Assembly (NCBI GenBank): GCA_964036045.1
Contig: OZ038380.1
Location: forward strand, 171,925,245 to 171,989,244
DNA: 64,000 nucleotides
Direction: 5' to 3'
Source of the DNA: Eutreptiella sp. 'Long Island Sound 2002'
Lineage: Eukaryota > Euglenozoa > Euglenophyceae > Eutreptiales > Eutreptiaceae
How positions within the stretch are numbered: position 1 is the stretch's first letter; every line of letters starts with the position of its first letter. The position numbers and the translations under genes are program-made. Of the stretch, positions 36,021 to 45,547 are shown in pieces. Under the pieces are notes generated by a model. That model worked only from the letters and a program-made list of their open reading frames with translations, did not search any database and was not told the DNA's origin.

Positions 36021-37760
36021 CCTCCCATAATAAGTATTTTCTCATGTGGACATGTACAGGATGTGTGAACAGCGCCCATTTTTAATAGTTTTGCAGACGA
36101 TCCAAAAATTGGTATCCTTCAAATTAGCCAACAAAAGTTTTTTTCGGGGAAAATGACTGGTAAACCCTCTGATTTTGAACTAAACAATGGTTATTTGACC
36201 CCCCTAAAAACAGCAAAAAATGGGCAAACCTGATGAAAAATGCATTTTTTGGGAGGTTTTGAAAAACAGTATTTTCAAGATGGCAAAAAAAACTACTTTT
36301 TTCGCTGACAAAATCTAGGTGCTTAGGTGAAAAAAGGGGGTGCAGTTTGCGTGGGCTAAGTTCCCTGCGTGCACATGATGCATTAAAGGGTAGGCCACGC
36401 GAATTGCGCACGGTAAACCTTGTTTAGGTTACCCAGAGGCTCCTCGGTACGTTCTTTAAGAGAACCCGAGCAGTTTCTTAAAGCTTGCTTGCTTGACAGG
36501 GGTAGCTGCATCTGCAGCGTGTTTGCGAACAGCGTATTATAGGTCACACTGAGAAGGGTATAATACCTGGAGTGTGGCTTGGTTCCACAGTCGCAAACGC
36601 CCCTTCATCTGCCTCTTTTGTACAGGTGGGAGAGGTTAGGGTGATTGGTGCACGCAGCAGCTGCCTTCGGCGGCTACCATTTTTCTGCCCCAGCAAAACA
36701 GGGGCGTTGATCACAAATCAAATCACTGTGCCTCAGCCAGGACTAGCGAGGACAGTTCGACCTCAACGACATCTGCGCTGTGCACGCAACGAGAGCACCC
36801 CTTCCCTCCAAGCCCTAGCAGGGGAAACGCGTTGTGGCGTCCCCTGTTAGGCCACAGCTGCTTAGGAGCGCTGTGTTCTCTCGTCCTTTTCACAGGAGGG
36901 TCGTTAGGACCCATGAGAACTTCACCTCCGCAACGCCAAGTAGAGTGTGCGTGTAGGAGTGGTAGTCCTGAGTGGGGGCTAGAGCCAGTTGCCCAGTGCT
37001 CGCCCACCAGGATGGTGCCACTGTAGGGTGTGTAGGACCTGTAGGGGGCGTGTCACTGTCCTACCCTTTTCCTGCAATTTTAGCTGGGCTGGTGGGCTGT
37101 GACAGTGGTTAGGTTAGTGTTTTTGGCCACATAGCAAACAGGCGTTTTGCATGCCTTCATAGCTTTTGGCCACCCCTCCCTGTAGTAGACAGATAGGTAG
37201 GGAAAACAATACCTGGACTAACACTCTGGGTATTCCCCCAAGGTTTTGCGCCAGCACAGAAATTGGGCGCATAGGGGAGGGGAGACCCGGGGCGTACCCC
37301 GTGGCATCAATAAGCCAACCCTCCAGGTTTAGCAAGGGCGCAGACTTGGGTATAATTAGGACACCACTTCTGCGGCTTGCTCTCAGGACCTTAGGACTAG
37401 CACACTCACACATACGTTATTGCAGGTAAGGGTAAGGTAAACCCTGTAAGGAAGGGTAGAACCCCATGGGTCTGGACCAGTCAGGGGTCCTAACTGTGGG
37501 CTCGCTTGTCCCCAAGGAGGGAAGACACACCTTGCCTCATAACACCTTGCTTGTCATTCCCCCCTGGTGTAGAAAGCCACCGTTCTTCGTTGGCTCACCA
37601 AGGTCATTACATTAGGGCAGTACCCATGCAACACATGGTCAACAAGGCAAACACTCGCTGGGTGGCTGCAATTTTGATAAGCGGCCACCTGGCTCACGCT
37701 GGAAACCATAGGCATGGGTCTGCAGGGCACAGACAGGGTCAGTAGACTGACACAGGGTAA

Positions 37761-40700
37761 TTAGTTTCGCTTCTTACGCTGGGACATAGTCTCAGCACGG
37801 GTTAGGAGCTGCCCCTCGTTGTTCTCAACGAGGTAAGTGCGGAAGATGGGGTTGATACTCCCATCTGGTTGTATGAAGGCTGACATAGGTTCCCAGGTCG
37901 CCTCGGACAACCCATAGCCATCCCACAGGGTAAGGAATTTCCAGCCCTGTTTATACTCGTGGCGAGCAATACCTGCAACCACGTAGTAACCATCGACTGC
38001 CATCTCATCGGCAGTCATCTCTTCGAGTTCGTCTGCCTCCTCTGGACTGGCAGCGTTCTCTAGGTCTATACGTTCAATCTCACTGTCGCTGAGGCGCCAG
38101 TCATCCCAAGACAAGTCGTCAGGGGAGTGATAGTGCCTCAACTGCTTAGGAGCACATAGCAGTTCACCACCTAGACGTGGACTGCACCTGACATGGATCC
38201 TGGATCCATCTATCCTGATGATACGATAGGGTCCAAAGTAAGGGTCCTGTAGGCAGTTACGTGGCCAGGAGGGTAGGCGTGAATGGTGTACCAAAACAAG
38301 GTCACCAACCTTGAAGCTGGCAGGTCGCCGTAGGCGGTTCCGTCGGCTCTGTTCACGGTCACGAATGTGCCTCAGGTTAGTACCAGCCTGGTTAGCCAGA
38401 GACTGCTTGTGTTCTAGCCAATCTCCCACAGGGCTCTTGAAGTCCTCAGGAAAGGGGGTTTTGAAGAACCAAGCAGGTCGTCCTCCATGGAACAGTTCGT
38501 GGGGGGTGAAACCCGTAGAAGAGCTCCGCTGTGAGTTCATGGACAGAACTGCCCAGGGCACTAGGCGTACCCAGTCCTTGGTGCGCTCCTGTTTCATCAG
38601 GATTCTTAAGTTTTGCTCCACCACACGGTTCTGTCTCTCACAGAGAGGGTTAGACGTGTGAGTGTAGGGCACACCTGTGGTTACCTCCACGTTGAGGGCA
38701 TTTAGCACTCGTTTGTACCACCCAGTGTCACTGCGGATGCGTACATCTTCATCAGAGTGCACCTGTTTAGGTGCTCCATAGGGTTCGAACCATTGTTCGA
38801 CCAACATTTTTACAGTCTGCTCACCTGTGATTTTCTTATTGCAAGGGAACACACGGGTGAAGCGAGATAGACCACAGGTGACCACGAGGCAACTATCATA
38901 GCCGCCAAAGCGTGGTAAGCCGTGGATGTAATCCACGTAGAGAAGAGAGTTAGCACAATAGGGTATGGGTAAGCTGGAGATCAGACCCCTATCCCTACTG
39001 TCACTTTGCTTGCTGGCATGACAGCCACAGGCATCCACAATGGTCTGCATACGCGACCTCAGTTCAGTCAGGGTTAGACTAGAGTAGAAACACTCACGGA
39101 AGAAGTCCACTGAGCGATTAGCGCCAGTGTGACCAGAACTGAGATGGGACCACTGTAGGCACCCATCCAGTCGTGCCTCAGGCACCACAATTCGGTCCTC
39201 GTAGAAGAGGTACTGATTGTTTTTATACCACTGGTGCCCGTCAATGACACGGGGTTCGAGACCAGTGTTGAGGGTTTGGAGAATTTCTTCATACTCTGAC
39301 TCATAGTCGGTTAGACTCCAACCCTCCAGGATTCCAGCAGTGCGCATGGACAGGTCAAGCTGGACATCCATACGCTGGAAAGCCTCTTTGGCGAGTGCCT
39401 CAGAGCTCTCACCAATAAGCGCATCGAAGTTGTTGCGCGATATATAGTCAGACATTTCATTCTTAATCCCGGGGATATGATGCACTGTCAGCCTGAACTG
39501 GCTCAGGTAAGTCCACCACCGTTTTAGCTTCGCTTTCTCTGGTGGTGGGCCCTTCTGAAAAGACTTCACAGGCTCCTGGTCACACAGCCAGACAATAGGG
39601 TTAGACCCCAGGAGTCGGGATTGTGAAGATAGCACCAACATACCGGCCAGGAGTTCCTGGTCATAGGTGCTGTAGTTGGAACGCGCTTGGTTCCACTTCC
39701 AATTCCAGTGTCCCAGTGGCACCAGTCGCCACTCACTGGTAGGATAGTCGTGTCTCAACGAACCATCACGGTTCAGTCCAGTAGTACGATAATGGCAGTG
39801 GGTTAGCTCAGCGGGGTTAAGCTCCTGCCATTGATAGATCGTACCTCCCCCCCCTACATCACTGGCATCAGTGATCAGGACTATCTCGCCCTCGGGGCGG
39901 GGAACTCCCAGGCAGTTGGAGGAGGCAATCTTCTTCTTCAACTCCTGGAAACACTCTTCCTCTCTGGAGGTCCACCTCCAGGGAGTAGTTTTCTTGATTA
40001 GGTCAGTGAGGGGTGCAGAGGAGTAAGTAAAATTGTGGATGTGACGCCGATAGAAATTACAGGCGCCCACAAAACTCCTCACATCGTGTAGACCCTTCTT
40101 AGGGTCATCGCGAATCTGCATGTCCTGTAGGGGCTGCATCTTAGACGCGGCTGGTTTCCACCAGCCATACCCCACGTCGAAACCCAAATACTCCATCTCC
40201 TCTTTCATGAACTCACATTTTTCGAGTTTGATTCGGAGATGGTTTTCTTGACAAACAGTGAAGAATTCACGTAGGAGAAGGACATGGTCCTCTTTGGTAT
40301 TAGTACCCAAACTCACGTCGTCGAGGTGAGCCTCCATTTCTGCACCCCGAGAAATCAACTCTTGTACTAGAGGCCTGCGCCTCAGTATGTACAAAATTTT
40401 GTTCATAAGCTCCTGGAAGAGCGCTGGGGCGTTAGCCACCCCGAAAGGCATAACCTTCCACTTGAAGACACGACCCTTAGGGGATATAAAGGCAAGCAGC
40501 TCCTGAGCTGCGGCGGTTAGGTCAACCTGCCAGAAACCAGAGCGTTTGTCCATTTTGGTCTTATACCTGCATTTGGCAATACGCTCCAGGGTGTTTTCCA
40601 TGTTAGGAATACTCCCTGAGTGGTTCTGGGTTTTCTTGTTGACCTCACCATAGTCTACAACAAGACGTAGAGCAGTCGACCCTGGTTTAGCAACAAGGAA

Positions 40701-42575
40701 ACAGGGGCTGCAGTGATGGGGATAGTCCCCATGTTTGTACTCTTCAACGAGGCCAGCATCAATGCATTCTTGGATCTGGCGCTCGATTTCTTCAACCTGT
40801 TCCTGTGGAGCGGGATAGGGACGACGCCTCACTCGCGTCTTTTCAAATTCTGGTTTCAATTTCAGGTCCATCTGGACCAGTTTTTTGCAAGATAGGGGAG
40901 GATGCAAGGCGCCGAACACCTCCTCATAGGTTATAAGCAGTTTCTTCAGGCGGGGGTCAAGGTTAAGACTCTCGACTTTCTGAAGGAAATCCTCCTCAGC
41001 ATGGAGGTTGCTTTTTCCATGTTCTTTCTTTTTATGCCGATCAGCAGTTTCGGCAGGTACAGTACCATCGTCCCACTCAGGGGGACATTGCTGCCCATAG
41101 TGTAGAGAGTACACTAGAGGTATCTCAGGATCAGGCAGCGTATAGGACTCATCGTCCTCCTCAGACCAGATGGAGTATTTCCAGGTCTGTCTGAGGTATT
41201 GCAGCCGCTCTTGGCGCTCAATACCTTCGGCCTTTAGGTACAGCAGCCGTCGGAGTTCTTGCGTGTCATGCTCAGACAAGGGCATGTTATTAGCAGCAGG
41301 CCGTGCCAGAGCATCAGTACTCCGGGCCACGGGTTCACCTGTGTGCACAGGCTGCATGTGTAGCACTGGTTTCCCAACAGAGGAAGCAGGTTCAGAGGTT
41401 GACTCTAGATCTACCTCCTCTAGCAACAGCTGGGCCAGGAAAGCACTATGTTCTAGGTCAACACAGCTGGGATCAACAGAGGGAATAGTGCTGGCGATCT
41501 CAGACAGTTGGTCGCCAGCATCCTCTTTTACAGCTGCAGGTTCCAGATAGTCATCAGGAGACTCACACCCTGTAAGTGTGGCAGATAGGTGCTCAGGAGA
41601 TCGATTTCTGAGATCATAAAGGGTCAGGCCACGATTTTCGGCCATGACCTCTTTTAGTAGCACCTGGTCCAGGTCACACAGGGGTACAGGATTGAGAGAT
41701 CCATCGATGATGGACAGGAAACTGGCCCACTCAGGGGCCTGCATAGCTGTGTCTGAGTCCTCAGGCACATAGATGGGGCCGTCGGGGAGTTGCACTCTTC
41801 CCACGGTCATTCGGTCAAGCATACGGCGCCAGTAAGCATGTTCACCAGAGCAACCCCAGTCAGGGGTGCACATAACAACCCTTCCTCCCTCATAAGCGAT
41901 CTTGGTTAGAACCTTCGCGAGCAGGGAGAAGGGAGGGTTAGCATACGCTAGGCCCATTGCTTTCCAGAAGAATCGGAAAGCATTGTTCATTTGTTTCGAG
42001 CAGTACAACTGCATGATGTGCTGTTGTTGGCTCGCAAACAATTCCACCTGGATCTCGTCCAGGTTTACCTGAAGGGCCGCCAGTCCATTTTCGAGAACAT
42101 GACGGGCCAGTTGGTAGTTTTCAGTACGATAGTTCGTCTTGGCTGCGTATCGCAGCCCAGACTCTTTTCGTCCTGACAGCTCCAAAGGAACGGAGAATAG
42201 CCCACTGCCAAAGTCGCAGTGCAAAGAGTAAGGACGCTGTAGGGACAGCATTTTAACCTGGGGGTTTCTTCTTAGAAAGTCAGTGCCAATGACAATGTCA
42301 AAGGCGTCAGTGTCCAACACTCTGCAGTGTTGGGTCACGGTTTCGTCGCCCAGACATATGGTCACATCGACCCCCCCCAAGGAATGGATGGTACGCCCAT
42401 CCCCTACTCTTATGGCCACAGTCTTGGTCTTCCTGAAAGTTTTAAGCAGGCGCCGGGCCACTATGGAAAGTGTTGCACCGGTATCAAGCACTGCTCGAAA
42501 AACCTGATCCCCGATTTTCACGAGGATCCAAAAAAACCAAGTCCTCCTCTTCGGAGCCGCCCCCCTATTCCTCAT
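37761..42575 (-). CDS. Pol polyprotein: protease, Dam-like module, RT, RNase H, integrase, chromodomain
   Basis: 1604 residues that copy element RNA to DNA and integrate it. Seen in order: aspartic protease DTGA at 31-34; a Dam-methylase-like module at about 175-275 (VELFAS then ANPPFSLL, NPPF at 213-216); an acidic linker; reverse transcriptase about 570-780 with VVDYGEVNK, MPFGVANAPALFQ and the catalytic pair in HLDDVSLG (752-753; Tyr of YxDD replaced); RNase H from ITDAS (903); integrase zinc region (H1144, H1149, C1183, C1185), then D1215, D1275 and E1313 (37 residues between the last two); chromodomain about 1529-1583 with LWDGYGLSEATWEP. The ATG at 42575 overlaps the gag stop in the +1 frame and lies only 30 codons before the protease site. 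No frame break is seen. Confidence 0.95.
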   Translation of the reverse strand: MRNRGAAPKRRTWFFWILVKIGDQVFRAVLDTGATLSIVARRLLKTFRKTKTVAIRVGDGRTIHSLGGVDVTICLGDETVTQHCRVLDTDAFDIVIGTDFLRRNPQVKMLSLQRPYSLHCDFGSGLFSVPLELSGRKESGLRYAAKTNYRTENYQLARHVLENGLAALQVNLDEIQVELFASQQQHIMQLYCSKQMNNAFRFFWKAMGLAYANPPFSLLAKVLTKIAYEGGRVVMCTPDWGCSGEHAYWRRMLDRMTVGRVQLPDGPIYVPEDSDTAMQAPEWASFLSIIDGSLNPVPLCDLDQVLLKEVMAENRGLTLYDLRNRSPEHLSATLTGCESPDDYLEPAAVKEDAGDQLSEIASTIPSVDPSCVDLEHSAFLAQLLLEEVDLESTSEPASSVGKPVLHMQPVHTGEPVARSTDALARPAANNMPLSEHDTQELRRLLYLKAEGIERQERLQYLRQTWKYSIWSEEDDESYTLPDPEIPLVYSLHYGQQCPPEWDDGTVPAETADRHKKKEHGKSNLHAEEDFLQKVESLNLDPRLKKLLITYEEVFGALHPPLSCKKLVQMDLKLKPEFEKTRVRRRPYPAPQEQVEEIERQIQECIDAGLVEEYKHGDYPHHCSPCFLVAKPGSTALRLVVDYGEVNKKTQNHSGSIPNMENTLERIAKCRYKTKMDKRSGFWQVDLTAAAQELLAFISPKGRVFKWKVMPFGVANAPALFQELMNKILYILRRRPLVQELISRGAEMEAHLDDVSLGTNTKEDHVLLLREFFTVCQENHLRIKLEKCEFMKEEMEYLGFDVGYGWWKPAASKMQPLQDMQIRDDPKKGLHDVRSFVGACNFYRRHIHNFTYSSAPLTDLIKKTTPWRWTSREEECFQELKKKIASSNCLGVPRPEGEIVLITDASDVGGGGTIYQWQELNPAELTHCHYRTTGLNRDGSLRHDYPTSEWRLVPLGHWNWKWNQARSNYSTYDQELLAGMLVLSSQSRLLGSNPIVWLCDQEPVKSFQKGPPPEKAKLKRWWTYLSQFRLTVHHIPGIKNEMSDYISRNNFDALIGESSEALAKEAFQRMDVQLDLSMRTAGILEGWSLTDYESEYEEILQTLNTGLEPRVIDGHQWYKNNQYLFYEDRIVVPEARLDGCLQWSHLSSGHTGANRSVDFFRECFYSSLTLTELRSRMQTIVDACGCHASKQSDSRDRGLISSLPIPYCANSLLYVDYIHGLPRFGGYDSCLVVTCGLSRFTRVFPCNKKITGEQTVKMLVEQWFEPYGAPKQVHSDEDVRIRSDTGWYKRVLNALNVEVTTGVPYTHTSNPLCERQNRVVEQNLRILMKQERTKDWVRLVPWAVLSMNSQRSSSTGFTPHELFHGGRPAWFFKTPFPEDFKSPVGDWLEHKQSLANQAGTNLRHIRDREQSRRNRLRRPASFKVGDLVLVHHSRLPSWPRNCLQDPYFGPYRIIRIDGSRIHVRCSPRLGGELLCAPKQLRHYHSPDDLSWDDWRLSDSEIERIDLENAASPEEADELEEMTADEMAVDGYYVVAGIARHEYKQGWKFLTLWDGYGLSEATWEPMSAFIQPDGSINPIFRTYLVENNEGQLLTRAETMSQRKKRN

Positions 42576-44739
42576 CAGGGAATTTCACATCCACTCCTAC
42601 AGCCATGAGGGACTTGGCCATCCAGGCCAAGCGCCTCTTCTTAGAATTATTCCCCTCAGGGGTAGCGTTATCCCCTTGGGGGCGCTTCTGGGGGACACCT
42701 GCGGCAGGAGCGGGTGTAGCAGCAGGAGTAGGCGTAGCAACGGGCGCTGATGAGCGCCTCTGGGGGTTAGGGGGTCCAGTCTTACCACCCCCCTTGCCAC
42801 CTCCTTTACCTTTATCCCCATTCGGGGGATTTCTGGCGGGCGTCGGGTTCTTCTGGCGCTCCGCCTCCTGACGCTTGAGTTTGTCACTCTCGCGTTTCTT
42901 GATGTGGCATTCGTCCTCATAGTGATGACGCTTGCCACAGTAACCACAGGTGATGGTACACCTGAAGTGGTCCTGATGGGTCACAGTTTTCCCATCTTTA
43001 GTATGCTGCTGACGTTTCATCTGCAGCATACAGCCACTGCGGAGATCGCAGTCAGAGGCATGACAAGGTCCCCCCTTGTCATTGACAGGTCGGCAGTAAA
43101 ACAGGGGGGGGGTGCCTGCATCAGTTGGAACCTCGTTCATGGCACGTAGGTTGCCCCTCCCTTTACCGCCTCCCTGGTTGGTGTTAGTGGGATTTTTATG
43201 CCCCTTCCCTTCGCCACGTTCAGGGGTAGGGGTACCACCTCGTCCCAAATGCTTCTTGAGGAACTTCTCCATGTGGGAGTCGTTCTCTCTCTCAAGAGCT
43301 AGCTCAATCAAGAGATCCACCAGTGTATCATACGAGTGGGTCCTGCTCTTCCTCTCAGAGGTTGAGCGGCAATCATCCCACGTACGCTGGGGGATCTTAC
43401 TCATGAGCCACAGGTGGGGCTCAGTGGCTCCGTAGGAGCCCACATTCATCCTCGAAAATAAGTACTCCATGTTGCACACATACTCAGAAATTCGCGCAGC
43501 GGATGGAAACTCCGGGAGCATAGGTAGCTCCTCGATTTGTGTGCGTACGCTGAGGTCAGTCTCATAGACTGGGAATGTTTTCTCTAACCTCAGGAGTACC
43601 TCCGCCCAAGTAGAACAGGTTTTCACAATCTGTTTGACCTGTTTTTGCAAAAATTTCTTTTTGCATGAGCGTTTTAGCAGTGAACATTTGGTGGCCACAT
43701 CCACATGGGATTGGCCAGTCAACAAAAGGAACTCCGCAAATTCTTCTGCCCATTCAGGCAGGTTTTTAGGGTCGAACTCCGGCAGTTCCAGCTGGATGTT
43801 CGCCTGGGCAATTGGTCTGCCCATCTTCCCACCCCCCGGAGTTAGGCCCGAAGGCGACACGCCGGCAAGTGGGGCCAGGGCTGACAGCCCTCTTCTCTCA
43901 CTCTCTGTGACAGGCACGTCCTGTAGGTCCGCCATAGGCACAGTCCTGGCACGGGGGTGAAAGGGGCTGGGGCAGGTAACCTTAGGCAACAGCCTTGAGA
44001 CCCTCGATCTCTTGAGATCTTCGGCCAGGGTACTCAGCCCTGGAGAGAGAGAGAGGAACTCAGGCTTGGGTAAGGGTTCCGCAATACCCAGTTTAGCCTT
44101 AATGGCCTCTGATAAGGCCGTCACATCTGGATCTTCTGATCCAGACAGGAATTTGGCCAGCAGCTCGGCCGTTTGATCCAGGGCACCGTAGGTTGGCCTT
44201 GGATGATGTTCTTCGACTCGTGTTGGGCCCACTTCGGGAGCCCTTGGGGTTGGGTACTCAGGTCGTAGTCGTCTTGGCAGGGATGCAGTAGACGGAGGGC
44301 CTGAGTGTGAGTAGGACCCTAGATCCGTACGTGGTCTGGACCCATGTACAGCCAGTGGTTCCTCTCCATCTTCCGCACGGATGGATTTGTAGTACTCATC
44401 GTGCATGATGTACTCATCCATCTTCATCTTCAGCTTCTCATATTCCTCAGGTCCTTCAATGGCGGTTGAGGATGAAGCTGGGCAATTGGATCGTGATACT
44501 GAAGCAGCCACACGTCTGTGGAGGTGACTGAAGCTGTCTCCACCGTGTGCTGCTAAGGCCTCGGTGGTAAGGCCTTTATTCTTCTCCGCCCTTCTGCGTT
44601 CTGGATCTCCTTGGGACCCAGATGCGCCACTGAGGTGATGTGGTGCTCGGTGTGGTGGTTCACTCATTGGGTGGACCACACTGCCCATTTGTACTTGGAC
44701 AGTTCGGATAGGCCAGGTCCTTACACTTGGTGTGGACAT
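42565..44739 (-). CDS. Gag polyprotein
   Basis: Structural protein that assembles the particle and binds element RNA. The open frame begins just after the primer site (44799, codon TTG). The first ATG, at 44739, gives 724 residues and is chosen here. In numbering from 44799: a Ser/Pro/Arg-rich N-terminus, a retrotransposon Gag core at about 330-520 (PEFDPKNLPEWAEEFAEF, YVCNMEYLF), a Gly/Lys-rich linker, a Cys-rich stretch (C569 to C590), then a CCHC zinc knuckle CGYCGKRHHYEDEC at 618-631. The C-terminus is Lys/Pro/Gly-rich and ends FPDEE. The stop TAG at 42567-42565 overlaps the pol start. It is longer than most chromovirus Gags. Uninterrupted. Confidence 0.88.
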   Translation of the reverse strand: MSTPSVRTWPIRTVQVQMGSVVHPMSEPPHRAPHHLSGASGSQGDPERRRAEKNKGLTTEALAAHGGDSFSHLHRRVAASVSRSNCPASSSTAIEGPEEYEKLKMKMDEYIMHDEYYKSIRAEDGEEPLAVHGSRPRTDLGSYSHSGPPSTASLPRRLRPEYPTPRAPEVGPTRVEEHHPRPTYGALDQTAELLAKFLSGSEDPDVTALSEAIKAKLGIAEPLPKPEFLSLSPGLSTLAEDLKRSRVSRLLPKVTCPSPFHPRARTVPMADLQDVPVTESERRGLSALAPLAGVSPSGLTPGGGKMGRPIAQANIQLELPEFDPKNLPEWAEEFAEFLLLTGQSHVDVATKCSLLKRSCKKKFLQKQVKQIVKTCSTWAEVLLRLEKTFPVYETDLSVRTQIEELPMLPEFPSAARISEYVCNMEYLFSRMNVGSYGATEPHLWLMSKIPQRTWDDCRSTSERKSRTHSYDTLVDLLIELALERENDSHMEKFLKKHLGRGGTPTPERGEGKGHKNPTNTNQGGGKGRGNLRAMNEVPTDAGTPPLFYCRPVNDKGGPCHASDCDLRSGCMLQMKRQQHTKDGKTVTHQDHFRCTITCGYCGKRHHYEDECHIKKRESDKLKRQEAERQKNPTPARNPPNGDKGKGGGKGGGKTGPPNPQRRSSAPVATPTPAATPAPAAGVPQKRPQGDNATPEGNNSKKRRLAWMAKSLMAVGVDVKFPDEE

Positions 44740-44799
44740 TATGGACTTGTTGTTGAGCTTTTGTTCTGCACTTCTCAGGGTCGGTTCAAAAGGTCTCAA

Positions 44800-44817
44800 G
44801 GGACTGCCTCTCCTACC
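44800..44817 (-). promoter_or_regulatory. candidate primer binding site
   Basis: Directly inside the 5' LTR the element strand reads GGTAGGAGAGGCAGTCCC. It resembles the initiator-Met PBS (GGTATCAGAGC) at the start but with mismatches, so the priming tRNA is uncertain. Confidence 0.5.
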
Positions 44818-45542
44818 GGAAAGATGTCCTTGAATTATGCCCTAGGTCTTTTAATGTATTCCTGCAAGTTGGTTTTGTAGTGGAAAACCCCAAACCAAAG
44901 CAGCAAGTAGAGCAAGGACTGAATATGGATCGAATCAATGAAATCAATGATTGGTTTTGGAATCCAGTGTAACACAGAAGGGCTGCAGATAGACAAAGCA
45001 GGTATATGAACATAGATTCAATCACAAATGGATAAAGCAAAAGGTTTTATATGAAAATTGGTCCGACTCTAGCCTCAGAGGTTGCAATAGGCACTTCATG
45101 TGCACTCTTTTGGGTGAAATGGTGCTGGTTAGGACTGAGGGGCATAGATGTCAGGACCACACAGAAAATGACTTGGCCAAGCAACTGAATTCAGAAACAG
45201 TTACAAAGTAGGACCACAATAAGTGGTATAATCAATTGAGTATAGGGGTCTTGGGGTGGGAGACCACTTAGGCTTAACCTCCAAGGCCCACAAGCATGGA
45301 ATGCCTGATTTATTTTGGTATGACCTCCATGAAGGAAGGTACCTCCGCTCAGTTGAGTGGTAGGGGTGAACTTCATGGGGGGGCTAGGGTCACAACCCTA
45401 GTTACTTTGAGAAAGTGTACTTTAGGCTACAAAAGAGAGATAAAAACACTTAAGTTTGTCTCAGCATCAACAAAGGGTTTTAAGGGGGGCTTAGCCTGGA
45501 TCAAGCCCTCCAAGAAAGACATGGCAGTGACTTTTTCTTACT
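44818..45542 (-). repeat. 5' LTR
   Basis: Identical to the 3' LTR over 44819-45542 as far as reading shows. It starts AGTAAG at its outer end, adjacent to the GGGTG target copy. It should carry the element promoter; no TATA box was singled out. Confidence 0.95.
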
Positions 45543-45547
45543 GGGTG
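45543..45547. repeat. retrotransposon target site duplication, right
   Basis: GGGTG directly after the right LTR, matching 33209-33213. Confidence 0.85.

Larger units (their letters stand above)
33946..37760 (-). other. long non-coding 3' segment of the retrotransposon
   Basis: 3.8 kb between the pol stop and the polypurine tract. No frame exceeds about 105 codons. It holds three related palindromes with shared flanks (35348-36020), a tRNA-like sequence (34182-34255), T/A homopolymers and a G/C-rich half (36400-37760) without recognised content. A third gene that is spliced or lost cannot be ruled out. Confidence 0.7.
33214..45542 (-). mobile_element. complete Ty3/Gypsy chromovirus-like LTR retrotransposon, 12.3 kb
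   Basis: Element read on the minus strand: 5' LTR (44818-45542), primer site, gag, pol, a long non-coding 3' segment, purine tract, 3' LTR (33214-33938). Both LTRs have the same length and I found no internal difference over 724 bases, which implies a very recent insertion. Gag and Pol frames are uninterrupted. The domain order protease, reverse transcriptase, RNase H, integrase, chromodomain is that of Ty3/Gypsy chromoviruses. Unusual features: AG...CT rather than TG...CA ends, a methylase-like module before the RT, and 3.8 kb between pol and the 3' LTR. Confidence 0.95.
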
